From: Caenorhabditis elegans
Taxonomy: Eukaryota > Nematoda > Chromadorea > Rhabditida > Rhabditidae
Reading direction: 5' to 3'
Length of the DNA stretch: 64,000 nucleotides
Assembly (NCBI RefSeq): GCF_000002985.6
Contig: NC_003282.8
Location: 9,362,001 to 9,426,000 of the forward strand
This document shows positions 50,611 through 62,415 of this stretch, in pieces (position 1 is the stretch's first letter; each line of letters opens with the position of its first letter). Made by a program: the position numbers and the translations under genes. Under the pieces are notes generated by a model that was not told the DNA's origin, searched no databases, and saw nothing but the letters and a program-made list of their open reading frames with translations.

Positions 50611-51851
50611 TCAGGTTGTCCCATAAGTTTTTGTACTATTTTTTTTTGAAAAAAATTTATTTCTCTCAAGCGACAAGTAGTACTATTCACACAAGTATTC
50701 ACCATTAGTGTCCACCACTTGTTGCCATTTACTAGGTAACATCATGATGCCACGGGAGAAGAAATCCGGCGAACGCGATGAGAAGAAAGTGGAGAGTTCA
50801 GTTTTGAGATACTCTTCGTCGTCGAATTGCTTGTCGCGCATGTAGTCACTGAGAGACAAGAACAAATGGTAGTCGGTTGGTGCAAGATCTGGAGAATATG
50901 GTGGATGCGGTAAAACAGTCCAACCAAGATCTTGCAGCTTTTGGAAAGTCTTCTTGGCGACATGAGGCCTAGCATTATCGTGAAGAAAATATAGTTTTTC
51001 ATATTTTCCGTTGGTCTTTTCTGCAACTCGGTCCAATTGGGCACAATAGTAATCAGCAGTGATAGTTTTATTAGTTGGCAACAATTCCCAGTGCACGGGT
51101 CCTTGAACACCCCACCAGACACAGATCATAATCTTTTTTGGGTGAAGATCAGGCTTTGGCGTCGGTATTCCTTTCTCACCGATCGGAAGCCATTGACGTT
51201 TTCTGGAATGGTTAACATAGAGCACCCACTTCTCATCTCCAGTAACCAGATTGTTCAGCCAATCGAACTTTCGACGAAAAGTTAGAAGTTGAGTACAAAC
51301 GTTGACCCGAGTGAGCTTCTGTGATGCCGAAAGTTCATGAGGCACCCAAATTCCAAGTTTTGAAGTAAAACCAAGGCGACCCAAGTGACGTGCAATTGTG
51401 CTATGACAACACTCAAGCTTCTCTTCCATTTCACGAAGACTAAGACGAGGCTCTTCCTCCACCAGCTTCACTAGGTCTTCTTCATTTAACTCTACCGGTC
51501 GCCCAGAACGTTCTATTTCTTCGAGACTGAAGTCGCCGTTCTTGAACTTTTGAAACCAACTCTTTGCTGTATTATAAGAGAGTGCTCCCTCACCCATCGC
51601 ACCGCATATGTTTCGTTCCGCTTCCATTGCTGAATGACCAAGACGAAATTCATAAAGAAGAAGCAATCTAACGTCTCGACGTTCAAGTTTGATGATTGTC
51701 ATCGTGGCAAAGTAGAAATGGATGAAATGAATCTTTTCTGAAAGGGGACGACCCGAACTTGACACGACCTACGATGAAAAAATTTTAAAACTTTCTAGAA
51801 GTTTTGGAAAAATATTTGAAAAAAAGTACAAAAACTTATGGGACAACCTGA
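50611..51851 (-). mobile_element. Complete mariner transposon
   Basis: The element is 1241 bases. Its ends are inverted repeats of about 27 bases beginning TCAGGTTGTCCCATAAGTTT, identical apart from the inner edge. TA duplications lie at 50609-50610 and 51852-51853. The transposase frame fills most of the interior. Intact ends, intact frame and intact target duplications point to a recent insertion. Confidence 0.95.
50683..51765 (-). CDS. Mariner transposase (DD34D)
   Basis: The frame is 360 residues; mariner transposases are usually about 345, so the true start may be the internal Met at residue 22 (MTIIKLERRD). The protein binds the terminal repeats and moves the element by cut and paste. 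Seen in order: a helix-turn-helix DNA-binding region with the SGRP linker, the WVPHEL signature, and the catalytic triad: Asp of TGDEKWV, Asp of HDNARPH, and Asp of APTDYHLF with exactly 34 residues between the last two. No stop or frameshift interrupts it, so it may encode active enzyme. Confidence 0.95.
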   Translation of the reverse strand: MSSSGRPLSEKIHFIHFYFATMTIIKLERRDVRLLLLYEFRLGHSAMEAERNICGAMGEGALSYNTAKSWFQKFKNGDFSLEEIERSGRPVELNEEDLVKLVEEEPRLSLREMEEKLECCHSTIARHLGRLGFTSKLGIWVPHELSASQKLTRVNVCTQLLTFRRKFDWLNNLVTGDEKWVLYVNHSRKRQWLPIGEKGIPTPKPDLHPKKIMICVWWGVQGPVHWELLPTNKTITADYYCAQLDRVAEKTNGKYEKLYFLHDNARPHVAKKTFQKLQDLGWTVLPHPPYSPDLAPTDYHLFLSLSDYMRDKQFDDEEYLKTELSTFFSSRSPDFFSRGIMMLPSKWQQVVDTNGEYLCE

Positions 51852-51960
51852 TAGATTATTTCTGATTTAGTTGAAATTATTTCTCGTGATATTTGAAGGT
51901 GAGTCTCTTGAAATTGAAATTATATGTTCTTATAAAGACTTTGTTCAGACGAATGAAAGT

Positions 51961-54900
51961 ATGAGAATAATTACTCTAATTATAATATTATGTTGCTTCA
52001 TTGGAATTGTTAATTCTCTCAACACCATCAAAGATCCAAATTTACCAAATCAATGTAAGTGAACTAACATTTTACGAGTTACAAATAGTTTTTTTGGTTA
52101 TTTTTATTTAAAGGTGAATGGTGTGAATTGGGATATTGTTTTAGTTAAAAATTTAGAATACCCAAAATAATCTTTTAAAAAAATCTGTCTTCAAAAAATA
52201 AATAAATACCATAACATAAAAATAGAAAGAATAACTCAAAAAAAAAGAAAGAGAAATCCAACGTTTAAGTACTCAATTTTTCAACTGTGAATTTCCTCCA
52301 AACTAAGTTTACTGATCACGCTACTCCTTTATTTCATGTTAAATTATTATTTATAAAAAAGTGAAAATTTTTTCTATATATGAATAGCATTTATGTTGCT
52401 TGTAATTTTTTATTTGATTAAACCTTAGTTCTGTAGGTACCGCCATTTTTGGAATTATTTTGTTTCTTTTCAGTACAACAAACAAATATCGATATTTTTG
52501 TGGATCGCGTGTCTACATTGATTCATTTGACAAATGGAATTGCTCGCCAATCTCGAGTATTTCATAACTTTGCAACGGTAACTTCGTCATATTTCAATTC
52601 GAGTTTCGAGGTACTTCATGCATTCATGACGATGAAGGAGCCGGAAAAAATGGCATCAAACGTTAACAAGTTCTACGAACAGATTCGAAGTTTGAAATTT
52701 AACACTGATATTGATGGAATGGCTAGACCAACACAACTATTGACTCAATTGGCAAGTGTTGAGTTATCAGATTTATCAAATATTGCTAACAAAACTTTGA
52801 TAAGTGAGCTACCTCAAATGCTGGAAAATCTTCTTAATGACATAGACAATCTGCAACCACCTGAGTTTCGTCTGCTCTTTGATATTTAAAAATGTCTTGT
52901 GGATAAGGTTCAAAACACTTATTTGTGTCAGCAGATATTAAGTGAAGAAAGTACGGAAAAATCAATTTTAAGAGATTTTGAAAAGCTCACTGACAGTTTG
53001 AACAAGGCTGAAATTTCCTATCGTTTCTCAAAGGGGTTTGATAATATCAAACATCTTGAAATAATTGTTTCATTAGCTCAAGAGTTTTTAATCAACAAGG
53101 AAGTTATGAAATCTTTACCAAAATCACTTAAATTCTTGAATAGAGAACTCAAACCAGTTAAAAAGCCTTGAAAAACATTAAAAACAATATTGCGCTTAAC
53201 ATGAATCCAGCATTTTTTCCACAACACATTAAATTGAATAACACCGTATTCAAGGAAGTGATGGAAACATTATCTGCACTCAAATCACCATGGCTCACAT
53301 CAATATTTGGTGAAAGAAATATGACGAGGCTGAAAACTGGATTGAATTCAATGAATACGTACAGTGAAACACTAAAGATGATTAACGATACATTGATCAA
53401 ACTTAGAGTGCATCAGAAAATTGCGAAAAAAGTTAAAAATGCAATTTCTGTTATAGAAACCTCGAAAGGAAATGGAAATCTCCAAATTTCAAAGGAGATC
53501 ATTGCTGCAGGCAGCAGTTGTACTTCAACTATTCCAAATGTCACTGATTCATTTGATTACACAACGTTTCAGGAGACTTTCAAATTTCTAGATTTGCTTA
53601 TTTCTGACTTAAATGATTATTTCAAAAGTGCAACTGCTCTACTCCAAACTAAAAACGATGTCATGGAAGGATTGAGGCAGTTGAGAACAATCACGACGTC
53701 TTGGGCTCCGCAAGCATAAAATAATGCTGAACAAATTGGGTTCAGAATTGAAAATATGTTAAAAGGAAATGATACGGATAACATAAAATCAATGTTGTCT
53801 CATGTTAAAGATTTTCAAAGATTTTCAAATAGGTATGATACTTCATTTATGGATAGAATTGTAAACCATATGCCAATGGATGGAATAATTAACATTTTAT
53901 CACAATTTGATGTATCAAAAATGATATCAATTGGAGAATGTCTTTCAAGAAGTAACTTTGACAAAGGACAAGTTGATGAGGTGTTGATTGGAGCAAAACA
54001 TTTGAAGTATTTTACATTGAGTGAAACAGAAAATCATGTGAAATCGACAGTCGAATACTTAAATGGAGTTAGCAATTTTATTGATGTGATCAATACTTTG
54101 AGAAAAACCACAAAAAAGAACATAACCGAAGAAACAACGTATTTGAACACTTTCAATAAAACAAACAATGTTATTGAGAATAATCTTAAATCAGGAAGAG
54201 AAGCTATCAGAACTATATCACATGTTCAAAAAGAAGAAAAGCTTTTACAAACAATTATATCCACAGATACAAAGTTTATGCACCCATTTTGGAACACATG
54301 GCAAAGTCAGGGAAAAGGAAAATTACAAAATATGATTGAGGAAGTGAATAAGTTGGAGGAATGGATAAAAAATGAATTCAAGAACAGCTTAACAAGTGTT
54401 ATAAATATATTTGATGAAGCTTCCAAAGTTCACGGATTGAATGGTGCATTGACAAATTTCATCTCATTCAAAGAAAATGCTACGAATATCAAACAAAACG
54501 AAGAAGAAGTAATAATACTGTTCAAAAAATTGGACGATCTTGGATTGGATTTTACCACATTTCGGAAAGAACTAACTTTTGCTACAACGAGCATTCAAGA
54601 TTTGAGTACATTCCTTGATGGATTGTTTTCGATTAAAATGACAAAAAAGAAAAGATTTTTGAAATCACAGTCAATTCCATGGTACTTCATTGTTCTGATC
54701 GTATTTGGATCACTTGTTCTTTTCATCATTCTCTTGATTATCTTGTATTCAATAACTCCAAATGGAAGAAGGAAGTTGAAACGATTTTATTTGAATCGAT
54801 TTGCATCAGAAGCAGTTACAAATTTGCACTGGAGATATTCAGTGAGTTATTATTCAATTTTCAGTTCAAATAAAATTAATTTCAGTTCTGGATTGATCAA

Positions 54901-56454
54901 GAAGCTGATAAAAATGCATTATGTGAAGCTGTTAGAGAAATTAATTTCGATCAAGTGAAGGTATTGGTAGATAAGGGAGTGTTCATTAATGTGTACAACA
55001 GTAAGAAGATAATCAATCAATTTTTATTTAATTTGATGTAATTCCAGTGTTTGGAAATACTCTTCTTCATGCTGCTGCGAAATATGGACACGTTAAGATT
55101 GCTGATTTTCTCATTCGGAATGGTGCTGATAGAGGAGCTTTTAATGTTGAGAATAAGACACCAGAACAAGTATTGGCTGAAAGTGTGCAGGTAAGCTAGA
55201 TTTTATATATTTAAGCTGTAGTTTCTTGCATTGCTCTACTTTGACGGCTCATATATCGGTTGTCGTTGGTTTCATCAAAAATGTGTAACATTGAAGCAAA
55301 AATTTGCCATTTGATAGTTTTTCATTAAGCCAAAGAGAACTGAAATTTAAATTGTCAAAGTGGAGCAAGGGGGTCAGTATTATTTTGAAATACGTTAAAT
55401 GTTACATTTCCAGACAACAACCAAATTTCTAACATTGACTAGTCCTACCAGTGGAAGTGAAGGAGTAACAAAGAGTAAACTGACAGAAATGGGAAATCTG
55501 ACGGATATTGAGAAGATTTTTGAGAAGCACAGAGGAAAAGTGTTTAGACAGAGTGAGTTTATCCATCCTTCAATTAATGTAATTTGGGAGTATTTATTTC
55601 AGAACTCCCAGAGCTACTTCCAACTATGTCGTATCGTATTCGTATTGATGCTCAATTGACTGGTATTACTTACGAATCATTCATTGAAAGGTACAAAGGA
55701 AATGTGAGTTTATGTTCGTTTTGAGTTATCAGTTAAACCCAAAATTTAAAGGTGACTGATCAAATGTCGGGTGTAACTCATTTCATTGTATTAACTGATG
55801 CTACTGGTCTTTTTGAATCAGATGATTTTGGTTACATAATGTGCATTTTCTTGCCAACATTAATCATGAAACAGCAGTGGATGAATGACTGTTTGAAAAA
55901 GAAATCAAACTTCCGAAATGATTATAAATATCGTGTGGAAAGAGTGAAATACAAGGGAGTCGTGTATGAAACAGTTTTGAAATGGGCCGAATGGATTCAC
56001 AAACAAAAAATTCCTTTCTTGTTTGGAGTACATTTCCATGTGGCAATCGAGAAGATGTCTGAAAATGAGAAGATGCATTTGAAACAGTTGGTTGAAATGC
56101 ACGGAGCCACATGGATGGATCAGATGCCAAACAAAGCGAATTTCAATGCAGGATCCCACCCATTCCACCATTTCCATCTCGGACCACTTTTCATTATCCA
56201 CGAAAAGAAGGTATGTTGCGTAATATTTAACTTGACAAATAATTAATTCCCAGTGCATTTGCTTTCTAAATTCGATAAGAATTCGATTTTTAAGTTATTT
56301 TTTCCAGAATAACATGGAAACATATAAAAACGACAAGATGTACACTCTGATGACGTATGATCAATTCATTATTTTCATGTTGAAGTTGGAATGCTTCTAT
56401 GATCCAGAGCGAAAGGTTCCTATTCCAGTGACTACCGTTTTGGATGAGGAATAA
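51961..56454 (+). pseudogene. WSN-like/TM/ankyrin/BRCT-like gene, left copy, with broken N-terminal half
   Basis: Exon 1 (51961-52054) encodes a signal peptide (ITLIIILCCFIGIVNS). Exon 2 starts at 52474 with a WSN-like segment (FVDRVSTLIHLTNGIARQSR). Alignment by eye with the right copy shows three lesions: a TAA at 52887-52889 where the paralog has Glu, a one-base loss in the A-run 53160-53164 that shifts frame between PVKK and ALKN, and a TAA at 53717-53719. From about 53720 the frame is intact through the transmembrane helix (about 54676-54760), then exons to 54841, 54886-55000, 55048-55190, 55414-55552, 55603-55703, 55752-56210 and 56308-56454. These encode ankyrin-like and BRCT-like regions and end LDEE. 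From 54671 on, the sequence is one arm of a near-perfect palindrome. The gene could have been kept alive in parts; full-length product is not expected. Confidence 0.8.
54671..56332 (+). repeat. Left arm of a 1662-base palindrome
   Basis: Its complement lies at 56503-58164. The two arms have exactly equal length, so no net insertion or deletion separates them, and introns are as similar as exons. The few differences I saw (for example in the transmembrane exon) are near the outer edge. The spacer is 170 bases, 56333-56502. Confidence 0.95.
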
Positions 56455-59400
56455 TTGAACTACCATTTGAAATAAATTTCGGCTTTTGGTACATCACCGT
56501 CACGTTTTTATATGTTTCCATGTTATTCTGGAAAAAATAACTTAAAAATCGAATTCTTATCGAATTTAGAAAGCAAATGCACTGGGAATTAATTATTTGT
56601 CAAGTTAAATATTACGCAACATACCTTCTTTTCGTGGATAATGAAAAGTGGTCCGAGATGGAAATGGTGGAATGGGTGGGATCCTGCATTGAAATTCGCT
56701 TTGTTTGGCATCTGATCCATCCATGTGGCTCCGTGCATTTCAACCAACTGTTTCAAATGCATCTTCTCATTTTCAGACATCTTCTCGATTGCCACATGGA
56801 AATGTACTCCAAACAAGAAAGGAATTTTTTGTTTGTGAATCCATTCGGCCCATTTCAAAACTGTTTCATACACGACTCCCTTGTATTTCACTCTTTCCAC
56901 ACGATATTTATAATCATTTCGGAAGTTTGATTTCTTTTTCAAACAGTCATTCATCCACTGCTGTTTCATGATTAATGTTGGCAAGAAAATGCACATTATG
57001 TAACCAAAATCATCTGATTCAAAAAGACCAGTAGCATCAGTTAATACAATGAAATGAGTTACACCCGACATTTGATCAGTCACCTTTAAATTTTGGGTTT
57101 AACTGATAACTCAAAACGAACATAAACTCACATTTCCTTTGTACCTTTCAATGAATGATTCGTAAGTAATACCAGTCAATTGAGCATCAATACGAATACG
57201 ATACGACATAGTTGGAAGTAGCTCTGGGAGTTCTGAAATAAATACTCCCAAATTACATTAATTGAAGGATGGATAAACTCACTCTGTCTAAACACTTTTC
57301 CTCTGTGCTTCTCAAAAATCTTCTCAATATCCGTCAGATTTCCCATTTCTGTCAGTTTACTCTTTGTTACTCCTTCACTTCCACTGGTAGGACTAGTCAA
57401 TGTTAGAAATTTGGTTGTTGTCTGGAAATGTAACATTTAACGTATTTCAAAATAATACTGACCCCCTTGCTCCACTTTGACAATTTAAATTTCAGTTCTC
57501 TTTGGCTTAATGAAAAACTATCAAATGGCAAATTTTTGCTTCAATGTTACACATTTTTGATGAAACCAACGACAACCGATATATGAGCCGTCAAAGTAGA
57601 GCAATGCAAGAAACTACAGCTTAAATATATAAAATCTAGCTTACCTGCACACTTTCAGCCAATACTTGTTCTGGTGTCTTATTCTCAACATTAAAAGCTC
57701 CTCTATCAGCACCATTCCGAATGAGAAAATCAGCAATCTTAACGTGTCCATATTTCGCAGCAGCATGAAGAAGAGTATTTCCAAACACTGGAATTACATC
57801 AAATTAAATAAAAATTGATTGATTATCTTCTTACTGTTGTACACATTAATGAACACTCCCTTATCTACCAATACCTTCACTTGATCGAAATTAATTTCTC
57901 TAACAGCTTCACATAATGCATTTTTATCAGCTTCTTGATCAATCCAGAACTGAAATTAATTTTATTTGAACTGAAAATTGAATAATAACTCACTGAATAT
58001 CTCCAGTGCAAATTTGTAACTGCTTCTGATGCAAATCGATTCAAATAAAATCGTTTCAACTTCCTTCTTCCATTTGGAGTTATTGAATACAAGATAATCA
58101 AGAGAATGATGAAAAGAACAAGTGATCCAAATATGATGAGAACAATGAAGTACCATGGAATTGAATTTTGTATCCAAATTGTTTCATGCCTGCCCATTTC
58201 AAAAAGCTCATCAAGAAATTTGTTAAGAAATGTGACACTCTCTGAAGCAGCTTTGAGTTCTTTGTGGTAATAAGTGAAATCCAAACGAAGAGCTTTAATT
58301 CCTTCCATTTGTTCGATTATCTTCTGACTTCCTTTTAAATGTTTCACGTTTTCTTTGAATTCATCGAAATTTTTGAAAACTCCAACCAATCCATGAAAAG
58401 TCGCAGCTTCGTCAAATACAATCGCAACACTTGAAATGTCATTATTCACGCGATTTCCCATCAAATAATTCAAATTGCTCATTTTTTCAATAGTCTCGTT
58501 TAATTTCTTTTTGCCTTGAGACTCCCATACTTTCCAGAAGTTGCCATTGAAATGAGAAGTTGAACTTAACATACTTCGTAGGAGATTCATCTCTTTCTGG
58601 TTAATATGCAGTTCCTCTATTGCTTCTTTTCCAATAAGTAAAGGTTTATTGATTTCTTCGGATTGATTGAACCTATTCAAATACTTGATCTCATCACTTA
58701 ACTTCTTCAATGTATTGTCTCTAGCAGAGTTCAGCGCCTTCAGAATTTTAGAAAGGTCATCCATATAAGATCCAACCATTTTTGATGCAGATTCTGTTTC
58801 AGGAGATTTGAATGATTCAAAATTAAGAAGGTTAAACAGATTATTGTTTATTTTTCCTAATTTAAAGTTTCCAGTTCTCAAACATTTTCCAATGGTAAAA
58901 GCTTTTGTCACATTAACTTCTAATAAAACATCATTCAAATAATCAAGAGACGGAGCGTTGATGATACTCTTAACAAATTCACTTCCATCGTAATCACTTA
59001 TCAATTGCGTGACATTTTCGGACATTCTCTTGATAGACTTGGTATCATTTGGACTTATTTTGTTATATAAATTGGATTGTATTTGACGCCAATTTCCAGA
59101 ATCGGACTTCATGATTTCCTTAACTTTTACTCGTATATTCTTCAGTTCATCCAAGGTTTTATCTTTCTGCTTTATTATTTTTCGTACTCTTCGAATGTAT
59201 TTATGTAGTTCAGTGGCAAGATTATCCATATGAATGAATATATTTTTAAATTTTTCATAATCAAAAGATTTCGTGAATGTGGGCAAATTAACAACGCAAG
59301 TCTCCACAACGTCTATGATAGTACTCGATATTTCGAAATCGTTCCACTTTTCCAGATCACTGATTTTTACTGACATCAATAAAGCTGCTCTTAAGCTATC

Positions 59401-60506
59401 CGGATGTTTTAAAACTATCTTCTTCACTTTTTTCATTGTTTTCAAATGATTTCTGATAGGTTCGAGTCCATCATAAAGGGTCTTTGTGTTCTCATCCCCA
59501 AGTACATGTTTCAGCCACTTGGAATTGAATACTCTCAACATTCCAGCAACTTCTTTAATTTTTGATTCATAGAGGTTAACTTTTTCGCCAAATAATGTCC
59601 TCTTCATACCATCACCAACACCTTTGCTGTTCTTTTTCAAAGCCTTCCTAACTTTGACAAGATTTTGACTGATTGTTCTCAATAACGAAGCAGAAGATTT
59701 TACAAATTCACCATTTACGGTAAATTCTTGAACAGCGTCAATAATGTCATCTAATATACTTATATCAGAGTGCCTTTCGTTAAACTTTTTGACGACATTT
59801 TTGTATTCGAGACTTTTGCTGAGCTGATCCATGTCTTTTTTGAATAATTCTTCAATCTTTCCGTCGGAGAAAAGAGCAAAGCAAAATGATAATTTTGTTC
59901 TATCAATGTCATTCGATAGACAATATTCGATATCATCAAAATATTTAAATTCGGGTGGTTTTAGATCAGGTGGATTTGGCATCTTACTTTTCAACTTTTC
60001 AAATCTCCGAATATACGACTGAACTTTTTTTTCGGGGAAAATTTTTTTCGGTGAAAATATGATTCCAACGAAGATAGCATAACTAAGTGGTTCACTACTG
60101 TCTTCAATTCTGTAACGTTCGACGGGACTGTTACCTTTCGAATTTCATTGTAAAACTTTGTGAATGCTGCCATCGTTTCATTCGGTTGAAGAGCAAGAAA
60201 TGCTTGTAGATCAAGTGGCGTTGCTTTGAAAAATGTAGAAGTTTCCAGATCGAAATCATGGAAAAGACGTGCTTGACTTGATATTGCTTTCGTTAGATTA
60301 ATCAAGGTGGAAACATCATTCATGAAGTTTTCGAGATTTGGCGATTTTACTAAAATGTTTAATTGATAAAAGTGAAATGAAAATAGAAAATTCAACTCAC
60401 TATCACTTTCAAATGTGGTTTCTTCGGTGGATGTTGAGAACGCTAACAGTCGATTGAAACAAAAAATTAAGGTAATTGCAAAGAGTATACTAATAGCTTT
60501 ATTCAT
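56432..60506 (-). CDS. WSN-like/transmembrane/ankyrin/BRCT-like protein, right copy
   Basis: Nine exons (60506-60401, 60349-60084, 60018-57994, 57949-57835, 57787-57645, 57421-57283, 57232-57132, 57083-56625 and 56527-56432) join in phase to 1149 residues. Residues 1-22 are a signal peptide. About 40-100 resemble the nematode WSN domain (DVSTLINLTKAISSQARLFH). A long helical, presumably extracellular region follows. One transmembrane helix (about 747-775, WYFIVLIIFGSLVLFIILL) is followed by RRKLKRF. The cytoplasmic part has ankyrin-like repeats (about 800-885; GNTLLHAAAKYGHVKIADFL) and a region resembling tandem BRCT repeats (about 965-1110; VTHFIV, QQWMNDCL, LFGVHFHV, LVEMHGA). The last 23 residues are read from the palindrome spacer and replace the normal end. 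Intron 2 (65 bases) has a weak GTTATG donor; without it the frame breaks. The biological role is unknown. Confidence 0.75.
56503..58164 (-). repeat. Right arm of the 1662-base palindrome
   Basis: Reverse complement of 54671-56332. It carries the transmembrane, ankyrin and BRCT-like exons of the right copy but stops 25 bases into the final exon, so the true end of that exon exists only once, in the spacer and on the left copy's strand. Confidence 0.95.
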
Positions 60507-61289
60507 CTGAAATCAAATGAAACATGCATGATTTTATGAACAAACTTTGCTCACCTTGCATTACCGGAGAAATCACTTCACTAGAAAATCGAAAATAATC
60601 AATGAAATGTTTTGTTTATCACTAGGACTAAAATAAGAGCAACAAGCGATTTTTTTCCAAAAAATTCTTCTTGTTCGCAACTGTCTTCACGTAATGTCCA
60701 ATTTTTTCGATTTTTTTCATTTTATTGTCAAAGAGTAGGCTTAACTTTTTATTTGTATTCTGATTGTGAGCTGAGTTTTCATTTTCCTACTTTACTTTTT
60801 TTTGAGTTGTTTACCTGCAAAATTTGTATGATTTTGAGAAAAAGTCCAATTTTCAGAATGACACTTTTCTCGGAGAATCTAAAATTTACAGTGCACATTG
60901 TGATGCCAATGATGTGAGGCTCCTGATTTACACATCGAAAACTTATCCCGAATGCGAAAAAGTGAAAGAGATTGCTGACATATTTTTTATCAAAAATCTA
61001 GAACGAATATTTCAATCTTTGTCCGTAAGATCAGTTTTTTACTCTGCTTCTTAAAATAAAGTATACTGCTTGTTGATATTCCCACGTAAGAATGTGTCAC
61101 TATTTTACATTTTCTCCAAGATTCTCAGGAAAATGTGCGCGGAAAAACAAAGTTCTACTTTTTCTCGTCAGTGTTGAGTTCTAAAGCAAATTTGTCATGC
61201 ACTCGAGCAGAAGCATTTGCTCGACTGATCACCTCACAGTTTGAATATTTTGATTTGTGATATTATTTCTATTTTTCAAACCCCGCAAA
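60507..61289. other. Intergenic region between divergent genes
   Basis: The right WSN-like gene starts leftward at 60506 and the receptor gene starts rightward at 61290. Short open frames here (60612-60917, 60824-61054) have no splice or family support. Confidence 0.5.
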
Positions 61290-62415
61290 ATGATATATTG
61301 GATAGTTAATCTAGCTCAGCTGGTATTTTCAATTCTCAATTTATTATTTTTAATATTTGACTTCTTTCTGCTATTTTCAGTTTTAAAACTGAAAATGTCT
61401 TCCCAATCTGGACCCTTTATCTATATTATTTTTATGACAATTTTTGGAATTTCGGAAAAATTGATAGACTTTCTAATGGTAGACGCCTGGCCTATTTCTG
61501 AATGGATCGAGCCTAATGGTGGATATCAGAGTGAGTTGGCAAGATGCTTGATCTGAATTCTGAAACAGTTTTGAAATCATAAGCTCCACAGTCAATTTTC
61601 AGAGTATCGTCATGCTGTTGGAACAGAAGTATCTCTGCTATTCACCATTTGTTATTTAGCTCCATTATTTTTGGATTGGATAATGACTTTCCATAGGATG
61701 TCTATTTTCATATCACCGATTAAATCATCAAAATGGTTCAGCGACACGAAGGTTGTTGTGTATTGCACTGGGGTTACGGTAGGCTACAGTATTTTGAAAC
61801 CTATAATACCCTGAAAGAGTTGCAGATTCTCATTACCATTTGGCTTCTGATTCCATATTTTTCAAATTGCTCATTAAACTTCAATGCTTTGACCAGTTAC
61901 CACGAATCAGCATGTGCTCCGTCTCGTCATCCAATCACTTTATTTCAAAATAACTTTCTTATTTATGTTCCAATTGTGTCAATGGTAGTCAATTCTGGAA
62001 TTCTAATTTATCAAAAATATCTGAGAAATCGCTGGAAGAGCACTGCCTCGTCAATATCTTTGTCACACGTAAAACGAGAAAATGAAATGATTCGTCAAGC
62101 ATGTTTTATTGGAGTTTATTTGAGTGTTTATGAGATTTTATACTTACACATGAGGCTTTATCCGGTAAGAATATCAAACAAGATAATTTGTGAAAATAAT
62201 ATAATTATTTTCAGCAACATTTTGAAAATCTTCCCTTCGAGCTTCAAACAATATCCTATGATCTACGTTTGCTGGCAATCAGTTCATTGAACTTTTTTGT
62301 ATATTTTGTGCTCACCAAATCAACTAGAAAAATAGTTTTAAAGTCATTTGGAAGTGTGAACCATCTACATTTAAGTCAAAGTTTCAGTCATAGTAACGCA
62401 AGAATTTTACATTAA
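61290..62415 (+). CDS. Seven-transmembrane chemoreceptor-type GPCR
   Basis: Exons 61290-61530, 61603-61778, 61826-62164 and 62215-62415 join in phase to 318 residues, a normal length for nematode serpentine receptors. Seven hydrophobic segments are visible, including QLVFSILNLLFLIFDFFLLF (1), YIIFMTIFGI (2), LLFTICYLAPLFLDWIMTF (3), ILITIWLLIPYF (4), FLIYVPIVSMVVNSGILIY (5), FIGVYLSVYEILYL (6) and ISSLNFFVYFVL (7). After helix 3 the motif FHRMSIFISPIK resembles the NRF..I..P end of helix 3 in worm serpentine receptors. A Ser-rich cytoplasmic tail ends the protein. I favour an srv-like or related class but cannot fix the family. Such receptors usually act in sensory neurons. Confidence 0.8.

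Noticed and set aside
52899..53719. Separate small genes within the left WSN-like copy
   Set aside because: Alignment with the right copy shows that they are one coding region cut by stops and a frameshift.
55864..56258. Minus-strand frames inside the left palindrome arm (and their mirror images at 56577-56971)
   Set aside because: They are antisense shadows of the BRCT-like exon; they appear twice only because of the palindrome.
60018..60083. Frameshift in the A-run of the right WSN-like copy
   Set aside because: A 65-base intron with GT and TTCAG ends (60083-60019) joins the two frames exactly, so a lesion is not needed.
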